The position numbers were made by a program, and so were the translations under genes. Below the pieces are notes generated by a model that worked only from the letters and a program-made list of their open reading frames with translations, was not told the origin of the DNA and ran no database searches. Below, piece by piece: positions 1-5,247 of a stretch of 5,268 nucleotides of DNA. Source of the DNA: Actinomycetota bacterium (lineage in GTDB: Bacteria > Actinomycetota > Actinomycetes > Streptosporangiales > Streptosporangiaceae); assembly GCA_003541285.1 (NCBI GenBank), contig DPMS01000508.1, forward strand, positions 1-5,268, given 5' to 3'. Each line of letters starts with the position of its first letter. Position 1 is the first letter of the stretch.

Positions 1-2
1 GC

Positions 3-21
3 AACGGGCCAAAGGCCCGTT
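3..21. terminator. Short perfect hairpin at left edge, possible terminator
   Basis: AACGGGCC (3-10) and GGCCCGTT (14-21) form a perfect 8-bp stem with an AAA loop. Such compact GC-rich stems often end transcripts in actinomycetes without a U-tract. No U-run follows on the plus strand. The gene it would serve lies outside the window, so the role and direction are inferred. Confidence 0.45.
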
Positions 22-22
22 A

Positions 23-86
23 GCGGGGGGCACCCGAGGGGAACCCCGCCCCAAAGCCGCAGGGTTCCCCTCAGGTTTCCCCCCGC
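23..86. terminator. Long nested hairpin, possible terminator or structured element
   Basis: An outer 8-bp stem pairs GCGGGGGG (23-30) with CCCCCCGC (79-86). After a small internal loop (31-35 / 73-78), a perfect 11-bp inner stem pairs GAGGGGAACCC (36-46) with GGGTTCCCCTC (62-72). The loop is 15 nt (47-61). With 19 paired bases, nearly all G:C, this is far more structure than expected by chance. It directly follows the 3-21 hairpin. It could be a strong terminator insulating the promoter at 228-256 from upstream transcription. Lack of a U-tract leaves other structural roles open. Confidence 0.45.
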
Positions 87-227
87 ACCCCTCTTCCTGA
101 CACCCCTCCCGGCCCACCCAAGGCCCTGCTACGCGGGGCACAACCACCCGGTGGTGAAGCAAGGGGCTCAAGCTGGTGAGGAACCACAACATTGCCGCGC
201 ATGACGACAAGCTGCCCTGCGCGCCCC
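87..227. other. Intergenic stretch with no supported gene
   Basis: Together with the hairpins and promoter this forms a 298-base gene-free start to the window. An open frame begins at a GTG at 176 and runs into the small gene, but the stretch 176-298 has no upstream ribosome binding site and contains the promoter, so it is not treated as coding. The only internal structure noted is the palindrome at 143-155. Confidence 0.5.
143..155. promoter_or_regulatory. Palindrome ACCACC-C-GGTGGT, possible operator
   Basis: A perfect 6-bp inverted repeat around one central base lies about 73 bp upstream of the promoter's -35 hexamer. A related palindrome, CCACC-ATC-GGTGG, lies at 277-289. The XRE regulator encoded downstream could bind such sites, but nothing in the sequence proves it and the spacing of the two copies differs (1 versus 3 bases). 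Confidence 0.25.
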
Positions 228-256
228 TTGACGTGGTGGCGCTGGCGTCCGACAAT
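228..256 (+). promoter_or_regulatory. Sigma-70/HrdB-type promoter of the three-gene cassette
   Basis: The -35 hexamer TTGACG (228-233) matches consensus at 5 of 6 bases. A 17-bp spacer separates it from the -10 hexamer GACAAT (251-256), which matches at 4 of 6 including the key A and T positions. Transcription would begin near 263-265, leaving a leader of about 35 nt before the ATG at 299. This is the only good promoter seen upstream of the cassette, and it probably drives all three genes. Confidence 0.6.
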
Positions 257-276
257 CGTGGCGCAAACTTCAGCAA

Positions 277-289
277 CCACCATCGGTGG
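277..289 (+). promoter_or_regulatory. Inverted repeat CCACC-ATC-GGTGG overlapping the ribosome binding site
   Basis: A 5-bp stem with a 3-base loop ends inside the ribosome binding site GGAGGAG (288-294), which is placed 4 bases before the ATG at 299. As RNA it could partly mask the first bases of that site. As DNA it could be an operator just downstream of the transcription start. It resembles the palindrome at 143-155. Both roles are inferred. Confidence 0.25.
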
Positions 290-298
290 AGGAGCGTC

Positions 299-493
299 AT
301 GCAGTTAAGGTGGCTCGGCACAGACTCCAAAGACGGCGATTCTCCCACTCTGTGGGCCACAGATTCAGGTGAGTACATAGTCCAGGGCTACACAGTTACT
401 GACCCCCAGGTACTGGCTCAGCTCAACGTGCCAGAAGGGGAAGCGATCATCCGTGTTCCAAAGGGCCTTATGAGGTATCTGCCGAAGGACTAG
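299..493 (+). CDS. Small conserved hypothetical protein (64 aa), first gene of the cassette
   Basis: This encodes a 64-residue soluble protein with no signal peptide or membrane segment. The ATG at 299 is chosen because GGAGGAG (288-294) sits just upstream and a promoter lies at 228-256. An earlier in-frame GTG at 176 would place the promoter inside the gene. The body has a SPTLWATDSGEYIVQGYTV stretch (residues 15-33) suggesting beta strands, then VPEGEAIIRVPKGLMRYL (45-62). From memory, similar short proteins of unknown function sit directly before DUF6879 genes in Streptomyces. The stop (491-493) is one base from the next ATG, so the two are probably translationally coupled. Codon 3 is TTA (305-307), rare in high-GC actinomycetes and a known point of bldA control in Streptomyces. 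No biochemical function can be assigned. Confidence 0.8.
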   Translation: MQLRWLGTDSKDGDSPTLWATDSGEYIVQGYTVTDPQVLAQLNVPEGEAIIRVPKGLMRYLPKD

Positions 494-494
494 C

Positions 495-1025
495 ATGGAG
501 TTGTTGGCCGCTGACCAGCGGGACGCGTTGTTCGACACGTTCCAACGGGACGCTTTCCATCTCGAACTCCGTGATTCTTACACGGTCGACAGCGAGGATG
601 AGTCTTACCAGAGGTGGAAACGCGGGGAACCACCAGACCCATCTGACCGGGACCGGCCATGGCTGCGACGGATGATGCGGATTACCCAGGCCGGCCGGAC
701 CGTCCGGCGGGTGCGGGTCATCACCGAGCCCATCTCCGAATATATCCACTTCGAGTACGACAGCACCCCGGAGAACCTCGCTGCGGGGGAGGACATCCGC
801 TGGCTCCCCCGCCACCTTGTCCCCGCGGAGATCGCCTTTCCCCTCGAAGGGCGCGACTGGTGGCTGTTCGACGATTCCCTCGTCGCGGTTGGTGAGTTCG
901 ACGGCCATGGTAGGCCCCTCGGGTCACGGGTCAGCGCAGATCCCGCCCTCCTGCGACAGTGCATCAGTGTGCGGGACCAGCTATGGCTAAGTGCCATACC
1001 ACACACCGAATACCAGCCGCGCTAA
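495..1025 (+). CDS. DUF6879 family protein
   Basis: This encodes a 176-residue cytosolic protein that I recognise as DUF6879 from its overall pattern. An N-terminal segment reads FDTFQRDAFHLELRDSYTV (13-31), followed by an acidic stretch and a W-x-x-G motif (41-44). A central block GRTVRRVRVITEPISEYIHFEY (67-88) follows, then EDIRWLPR (99-106) and DWWLFDD (121-127) near the C-terminal half. Family function is unknown. Members usually neighbour XRE/DUF5753 regulators, as here, and may be the partner or effector of a toxin-antitoxin-like pair; that role is inference. The ATG lies one base after the preceding stop, with a purine-rich GAAGGA (484-489) at suitable distance. The TAA stop at 1023-1025 is in the same frame as the next gene, which starts three codons later. 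Confidence 0.85.
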   Translation: MELLAADQRDALFDTFQRDAFHLELRDSYTVDSEDESYQRWKRGEPPDPSDRDRPWLRRMMRITQAGRTVRRVRVITEPISEYIHFEYDSTPENLAAGEDIRWLPRHLVPAEIAFPLEGRDWWLFDDSLVAVGEFDGHGRPLGSRVSADPALLRQCISVRDQLWLSAIPHTEYQPR

Positions 1026-1034
1026 CCCCCTCCC

Positions 1035-1874
1035 GTGCCGAGCGCCGTCCATCAAGCACGCGAAGCCCTGGGCACCAGGCTTCGCGAACTCCGCCGCGAC
1101 GCGGGCCTGACCGGCCGCGACCTCGCCAACCTCGCAGGATGGCACTCCTCGAAGGTCAGCCGCATAGAGTACGGGAAGCAAAACCCCTCCGAGAACGACA
1201 TCCGGGCATGGTGCCTTCACACGCGCACAGAGGATCAGGTTCCCGATCTCATCGCATCCCTGCGCGGCATCGAAGCGCTGTGGGTCGAATGGCGCAAGCA
1301 GCTTGCCCTGGGGACCAGGCGCCGGCAAAAGATCTCTATCACCCTTGCTGAACAGACAAGAGTATTCCGCGCATATGACCCCACAGTCATCTACGGCATG
1401 CTCCAAACCGCCCAGTACGCACGGGAGATCATGAGCCTTGGCGTCAACTTCCATCAGATAAAAGACGATCTCGACGGAGGGGTCGCGGCGCGCATGGAAC
1501 GCCAGCGTTTCCTCTACGAAGGTAGCCGACGTTACCTCGTCCTTCTAGGAGAACAAGCACTCCGCACCAACATCGGCGGCCGGGAAGTGATGGCAGGCCA
1601 GCTTGACCGCTTGCTCGCGGTAACAGGGCTTCCCAATGTATCCCTAGGCATCATTCCCGCCGCAGCGAGAATGCCCCTCGCTCCCGAGAACGCCTTCCTG
1701 ATCTTCGATGACCGGATGGTGATGGTCGAAACATACTCTGCCGAACTCACGATCACTCAGCCCCGCGAGGTAGCTGTCTACGCCAAGGCATTCTCTTGGC
1801 TCTCCCAAGCCGCTGTTTACCATCAGTGGGCACGCGCTCTCATCCGGGCCGCACTCGATGAACTTCTCAGGTAG
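1035..1874 (+). CDS. XRE-family helix-turn-helix regulator with DUF5753 domain (Scr1-like antitoxin type)
   Basis: This encodes a 279-residue DNA-binding regulator. Residues 11-60 are an XRE-type helix-turn-helix (RELRRDAGLTGRDLANLAG, then HSSKVSRIEYGKQNPS). Residues about 95-272 match DUF5753: YDPTVIYGMLQTAQYAREI (114-132) corresponds to the usual ViPGLLQTxxYAR motif, with Y-G-M replacing P-G-L. ARMERQRFL (152-160) and FDDRMVMVET (224-233) are also typical. Length is normal for the family (about 270-290). The GTG at 1035 is the only usable start, because a stop in frame lies 12 bases earlier and the HTH begins within about ten residues. It has no visible ribosome binding site (the preceding bases are C-rich), suggesting translation coupled to DUF6879. 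Relatives in Streptomyces (Scr1) pair with DUF397 proteins and affect antibiotic production. Autoregulation is likely but inferred. Confidence 0.9.
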   Translation: MPSAVHQAREALGTRLRELRRDAGLTGRDLANLAGWHSSKVSRIEYGKQNPSENDIRAWCLHTRTEDQVPDLIASLRGIEALWVEWRKQLALGTRRRQKISITLAEQTRVFRAYDPTVIYGMLQTAQYAREIMSLGVNFHQIKDDLDGGVAARMERQRFLYEGSRRYLVLLGEQALRTNIGGREVMAGQLDRLLAVTGLPNVSLGIIPAAARMPLAPENAFLIFDDRMVMVETYSAELTITQPREVAVYAKAFSWLSQAAVYHQWARALIRAALDELLR

Positions 1875-1894
1875 CGCAATCTGCTGCAAACTCC

Positions 1895-1930
1895 TTGAGC
1901 CAGAGTTCACCCGCGCCGTAGCTTCGCAGC
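1895..1930 (+). promoter_or_regulatory. Putative promoter giving a leaderless methyltransferase transcript
   Basis: TTGAGC (1895-1900) and TAGCTT (1919-1924) are separated by 18 bases. The -10 element fits the actinobacterial TAnnnT pattern, and the ATG at 1931 lies exactly where transcription would begin, six bases after it. This spacing is typical of leaderless mRNAs, which are common in actinomycetes. No ribosome binding site precedes either candidate start of the next gene, which fits the same model. Confidence 0.5.
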
Positions 1931-2692
1931 ATGAGCCCTGGCTTCCCCAATCCGATTGCCCGGCCTGCCGGCGACACCTTGCCCAGGACACACGAAACAC
2001 AGGCCAGCTCCAGTGATGACACAGTCGTGTCAGCAGCAGTTGGCGCCGCGTCCGCGCAACCCGCCCCGCAAGCGTGGATGTCCGACCTCCAGCCCGCCGA
2101 CCCCGCCCCACGATTTGACCCTTCCATCGCGCATCCGGCCCGCGTCTACTCCTATTGGCTGGGCGGAAAGGACCACTACCCGGCCGACCGGCGGGCCGCC
2201 GAGGAAGTCATCCGTTCCCGGCCGCAGGTGGTAGCCGGGGCACGGGCGAACCGGGCGTTCCTAGCCCGGGTAGTGCGCTACCTGGCCGCCGAGTGCGGTA
2301 TCCGCCAGTTCCTCGACCTGGGCACGGGCCTGCCCGCCCCGGGCAGCACCGACGAGATCGCGCAGGCCATCGCCCCCGACGCCCGCATCGTCTACGCCGA
2401 CAACGACCCGCTCGTGCTGATCCACGCCCGGGCACTGCTCACCGGCACCGGCCGCACCGGGCACGAGCGCTGCGACTACATCGACGCCGACGTCCGCGAC
2501 ACCGCCACCATCCTCTCGGGGGCAGCGCGGGCACTGGACTTCGCCCAGCCCATCGCTGTACTCATGCTGGCCCTGCTCCACTTCATCCCCTTTTCCGATC
2601 GCTTCAAGATCAACATGTCTATGACCTGCGGTTTCACGTCGTGGACATGTTCGCGACGTGAGTGCAGGGCAGCACGAGTGCCAGCGGCCTGA
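1931..2692 (+). pseudogene. SAM-dependent methyltransferase, DUF574/Methyltransf_19 type, C-terminally truncated
   Basis: The open frame gives 253 residues. Recognisable family sequence spans residues about 59-220: HPARVYSYWLGGKDHYPADR (68-87), the SAM-binding motif FLDLGTGLPAPGSTDEIAQ (127-145), IVYADNDPLVLIHARALL (153-170), DADVRD (185-190) and ALLHFIP (214-220). The family normally continues for another 70-80 residues (LP-G-S-Y-L-V-L-S-H region and the C-terminal strands). Here similarity stops at base 2590 and 33 unrelated residues run to a TGA at 2690-2692 inside the neighbouring mobile region. The enzyme is therefore probably inactive. Substrate is unknown for this family; members often sit next to XRE/DUF5753 genes. 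The ATG at 1931 fits a leaderless promoter, but residues 1-49 are Ala/Ser/Pro-rich with weaker codon bias, so the ATG at 2078, just before the conserved region, is an alternative start. Confidence 0.8.
2634..2661. other. Candidate tyrosine-recombinase core (attachment) site
   Basis: TCACGTCGTGG (2634-2644) and TCGCGACGTGA (2651-2661) are inverted arms matching at 9 of 11 positions, including the outer 8 perfectly. They flank a 6-base palindromic centre ACATGT (2645-2650). Paired arms around a 6-8 base crossover region are the standard architecture of tyrosine-recombinase sites, and Tn554 uses a 6-base crossover. The location, between the end of the transposition genes and a broken host gene, fits an element end. 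The assignment is from symmetry and position only. Confidence 0.45.
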
Positions 2693-2701
2693 CGTGAGTG
2701 C
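2655..2701. repeat. Phased direct repeats at the element end
   Basis: GACGTGAGTGC occurs at 2655-2665 and again, identical, at 2691-2701. A degenerate copy, ACGAGTGC (2674-2681), lacks two bases but starts exactly midway, so the three copies are 18 bp apart. The first copy overlaps the right arm of the candidate core site. The pattern suggests extra recombinase or accessory-protein binding sites (arm-type sites) at the transposon end. The middle copy is itself part of a small palindrome, GCAC-GA-GTGC (2672-2681). Confidence 0.5.
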
Positions 2702-2734
2702 CGTCGCCGGCCTGGATATGGAGACCGGGCTGTC

Positions 2735-3307
2735 TCATGGCCTGTGGGTGTGATCGGCGAGCTGGGCTTCGAGCTGGGCGATCCGCCGGTCGGCGAAGCG
2801 GTTGTTGGAGCGGGCTGCCTGGAGGCGTTCTTCCAGGGTCTGGTTGTCGTGGGTGAGCTGGCGGGCGCGCTGCTTGAGTGCGGTGTTCTCGGTGGTTGCC
2901 CGTTGGGCGGTTTCCTGGGGCCAGTCCTTTTCCAGGTCGCGGATTTGGCCCATGAGAACTGCGATGTGGTGCCGCTGGGCGCGGATCTCGGTATGGGCTG
3001 CCTTGAGCGCTGCCTCGGCGTTGAGGGCGCGTTCCCGCCAGGACGCTTCCTGCTGGGCGTCGGTCTCGGCCTGGGCCTGAGCTCTCTGGCCGGCGGTTTT
3101 CGTGATGGCCTCGCCGATGAGCGCCCTGGCATCGGAGTTTTCGTAGAGGAACGTGCGCGACACTCCGGCCCGCCGCGCGATGGCCGGGTAGGTCAACGGC
3201 GCCTTGCCACGGTGGAGCCAGGTGATGGCATCGCGGACCTGTTGCAGTTTCTGCTGGGTGGCGTGGCGCCGGGCCTGGATAGCGGCAGCGGTGCGGTCGG
3301 GGGTCAC
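2735..3307 (-). CDS. DUF6262 family protein, TnpC-like accessory protein of a Tn554-type transposon
   Basis: This encodes a 190-residue, highly charged, cytosolic protein. Residues 37-65 form a helix-turn-helix-like segment (LTYPAIARRAGVSRTFLYENSDARALI). Residues about 75-182 are rich in Glu, Gln, Ala and Arg with heptad-like spacing, predicting a long coiled coil. This layout, and its place directly after a large tyrosine recombinase, matches DUF6262 proteins, which include TnpC-like partners in Tn554-type elements. Tn554 TnpC helps set the frequency and orientation of transposition; a similar accessory DNA-binding role is inferred here. The GTG start (3307-3305) overlaps the recombinase TGA (3306-3304) in a GTGA. 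A ribosome binding site, GGAGG on the minus strand (3319-3315), lies 7 bases upstream, fixing the start. At 190 residues it is longer than Tn554 TnpC (about 125), mostly through the coiled coil. Confidence 0.85.
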   Translation of the reverse strand: MTPDRTAAAIQARRHATQQKLQQVRDAITWLHRGKAPLTYPAIARRAGVSRTFLYENSDARALIGEAITKTAGQRAQAQAETDAQQEASWRERALNAEAALKAAHTEIRAQRHHIAVLMGQIRDLEKDWPQETAQRATTENTALKQRARQLTHDNQTLEERLQAARSNNRFADRRIAQLEAQLADHTHRP

Positions 3308-5247
3308 GCTGTCGCCTCCAGCTCATCGCCTGCCTCGTCTGGGTCGTCGTCTGGCTGGGCTTGCTGGTCTTCGGCGGTGCCGGCGAGGTCGGAAGCCCGG
3401 AACCCGAGGTTCCATACGCGCTGGAAGTAGTCCTGAGGCCGGCGCAGGTCCAGGGCGAGAGCGTCATCGAGCAGGCCGAGCCCGGCCAGCGCGTTTTCCA
3501 GCCCGTCGATCGCTTTGGCGGTCGGCGCAAACACCTTGTGCAGGTAGTCAGCGGTTGCGTCGTCAGGCGCGCGTTCGGCGATCGAGTACCACTGCTCGCG
3601 TTTGCGCCGCCAGTAGAGCAGGTCGGCACCGGAGAGCACGAAGTTGCCGCAGTTATGGCAGTCCAGGTTCCACGGGCAGGCGCGGCCCTCCACGACGGGC
3701 TGGAAGGTGCAGAATCCGCCCTCGGCCGGGGTACTGCGGCGGGACAGGTCGACCGCGAGGGCCTGGGCCTGCTCGCGGGTCAGCGGGGTGCCGCCTGACA
3801 GCAGGTCACCAGGGCTGGCCGACCCAGGTCCGGCGACCCACACATGATTGAGGACGTCTTCGAGGTCGGAGTGGGACAGGTGCACATAGTGCTCGGCCAT
3901 CCGGTCTGAGACGTGGCCGAGATAGCGGCGGATGTGGGCCAGGGTGGCGCCGTGACGGAGCAGGCTGGTGGCCAGGGTGTGCCTGGCCTGGTGCGGGACG
4001 TAGTGCCCGAGGTCGAGCTGGTCGACCCATGACCGGAAGCGGGTGAGGAACCACGGGTATGACAGCGACCCGGTCGCGCCGGGGTTGCGGCGCTCGCTGG
4101 GGAACAGCGCCATGGCGGTGCGCTGCTCCGGCGCGGGCCAGCGGCCATGCTGGGCTGCGAAACGGGCGGCAGTCTTGCGCTGGCGTTCCTCGATCAGCTG
4201 GTAGAGGCGCTCGGGGATGCGGATCGCGGCGTCGTAGTTGCCGACCTTGGTCTGGTCGTGCCAGAGCATCGGCAGGCCGCCGTAACGGCCGGTGCACTCC
4301 AGCCGGAGCCTGATCACCTCGCTGACCCGCCTGCCAGTGAGAATGATCGTCTCCCAGATGTCCCGCAGCCCCTGGTCACCGGCATCGTGGATGGCGGCGA
4401 GCTGCGCGAGGTTGGCCTGATCGGCCAGGGCGCGTGCTACGTCGTCGGGGAAGGGCCGGCGCCGGGGTTTCCCGCCGCTGGCGCCGCCCGCGGCCGGCAT
4501 CGCGGTGATGAACGCCCGGTCCAGGCCAAGCTGCTCAGCCCTGCCGGTGTCCAGCGCATACCGCAGGAGCCGGCGCGCCTGGCCGAACACGATGCCGCGA
4601 GTGTTGGCAGTCACGGCTGACGGGGTCCCATCGCTGCGTGTGATCGCTAGCGAGGCCATGCCGTGGCGTTCGCGGTGACGCTGATCGGCGATGAAACGAT
4701 GCGCGTGCCCGGCCTGCAGCGCGGCTGGGCCGTCTCCGCCGCCGGGCGCCTCAGCTAGCAGGAACGCGCTCAGCTCCAGGCAGGCACGGCGGACGTTGTC
4801 CAGCGGCCCGGCTGTGCGGGGGCATCCCGCGGAGCGCAGCATGTCGGCCAGGTAGTCCCACAGCAGGTCACGCAGCCAGCGCTGGGAGACGCCCGTCAGA
4901 TCGAAATGGCCGATCCGGTCAGGGAAGCGGATCCCGGAATGCCCGGTCTCCAGGAATCCCGCTTCCCGGCTGCCGGCCGGAGTGAAATACACCAGGCGCA
5001 GATCGGTCACCATCTCCTTGGCAACCAAGGCTACGTGTTCGGGGATGCCCGGGCCGAGATCGGCCAGCGAGCCCGCGTCGCATCGCCGGCAGATGTTCAC
5101 CAGCGTCTGCAGCCATCCCAGGTGCCACTGGCTGTGCCGTGGCCGCTGGGCGTGACAGTGCAGTCCCCACCTGATCTCTGCTGCCACCAGCGGCCGCAGC
5201 CCTCGCAGGTTGACCTGTCCCGGCCACGGCATCGCCGGCTCGGTCAT
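3304..5247 (-). CDS. Tyrosine-type site-specific recombinase, Tn554 TnpB-like
   Basis: This encodes a 647-residue DNA strand-exchange enzyme, close in length to Tn554 TnpB (about 630). Residues 1-285 are an N-terminal and core-binding region. The catalytic domain (about 290-470) holds every expected residue: R307 in TGRRVSEV, K334 in the beta-hairpin segment QTKVGN, H419 and R422 in PHQARHTLATS, H445 in YLGH, and the nucleophile Y454 in AEHYVHLS nine residues later. A C-terminal domain has four cysteines, C513, C524, C530 and C533 (C-x10-C-x5-C-x2-C), as in zinc-binding tails of this recombinase group. The tail is acidic (residues 626-645). It looks intact and potentially active. It overlaps the DUF6262 gene by 4 bases. 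The ATG at 5247-5245 overlaps a TGA that could end an upstream gene. The frame stays open to the window edge and no clear ribosome binding site is seen, so the start is the least certain part. Confidence 0.9.
   Translation of the reverse strand: MTEPAMPWPGQVNLRGLRPLVAAEIRWGLHCHAQRPRHSQWHLGWLQTLVNICRRCDAGSLADLGPGIPEHVALVAKEMVTDLRLVYFTPAGSREAGFLETGHSGIRFPDRIGHFDLTGVSQRWLRDLLWDYLADMLRSAGCPRTAGPLDNVRRACLELSAFLLAEAPGGGDGPAALQAGHAHRFIADQRHRERHGMASLAITRSDGTPSAVTANTRGIVFGQARRLLRYALDTGRAEQLGLDRAFITAMPAAGGASGGKPRRRPFPDDVARALADQANLAQLAAIHDAGDQGLRDIWETIILTGRRVSEVIRLRLECTGRYGGLPMLWHDQTKVGNYDAAIRIPERLYQLIEERQRKTAARFAAQHGRWPAPEQRTAMALFPSERRNPGATGSLSYPWFLTRFRSWVDQLDLGHYVPHQARHTLATSLLRHGATLAHIRRYLGHVSDRMAEHYVHLSHSDLEDVLNHVWVAGPGSASPGDLLSGGTPLTREQAQALAVDLSRRSTPAEGGFCTFQPVVEGRACPWNLDCHNCGNFVLSGADLLYWRRKREQWYSIAERAPDDATADYLHKVFAPTAKAIDGLENALAGLGLLDDALALDLRRPQDYFQRVWNLGFRASDLAGTAEDQQAQPDDDPDEAGDELEATA

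Noticed and set aside
176..298. N-terminal extension of the small gene from a GTG at 176
   Set aside because: There is no ribosome binding site at 176, and the clear promoter at 228-256 and the GGAGGAG site favour the ATG at 299.
468..1006. Minus-strand open frames opposite DUF6879
   Set aside because: They lie opposite a recognisable family protein with a proper start and ribosome binding site, and their translations show no family features.
2612..2651. AACATGT / ACATGTT inverted repeat as transposon terminal repeats
   Set aside because: It is only 7 bp and depends on the palindromic ACATGT, which pairs with any second copy of itself. The longer arms at 2634-2661 explain the symmetry better.
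2155..2661. Plus-strand open frame inside the methyltransferase
   Set aside because: It is Arg/Pro/Gly-rich out-of-frame translation of the methyltransferase. Only its last 20 or so codons, beyond the break at 2590, might be a real gene remnant, and these are discussed as a finding.
2655..2701. Short CRISPR-like repeat array
   Set aside because: Repeats are only 11 bp with 7-bp gaps, the middle copy is degenerate, and no cas genes are present. The position fits transposon-end binding sites better.
2744..3430. Long plus-strand open frame (228 codons) opposite the DUF6262 gene
   Set aside because: It is antisense to a recognisable HTH/coiled-coil protein. Its Gly/Leu/Val-rich translation and lack of a start signal are typical of the complementary strand of high-GC genes.
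2634..3629. Minus-strand open frame running through both transposition genes
   Set aside because: It overlaps two recognised genes in another frame and gives Pro/Arg/Ser-rich low-complexity sequence with no domain. It is a GC-content artefact.
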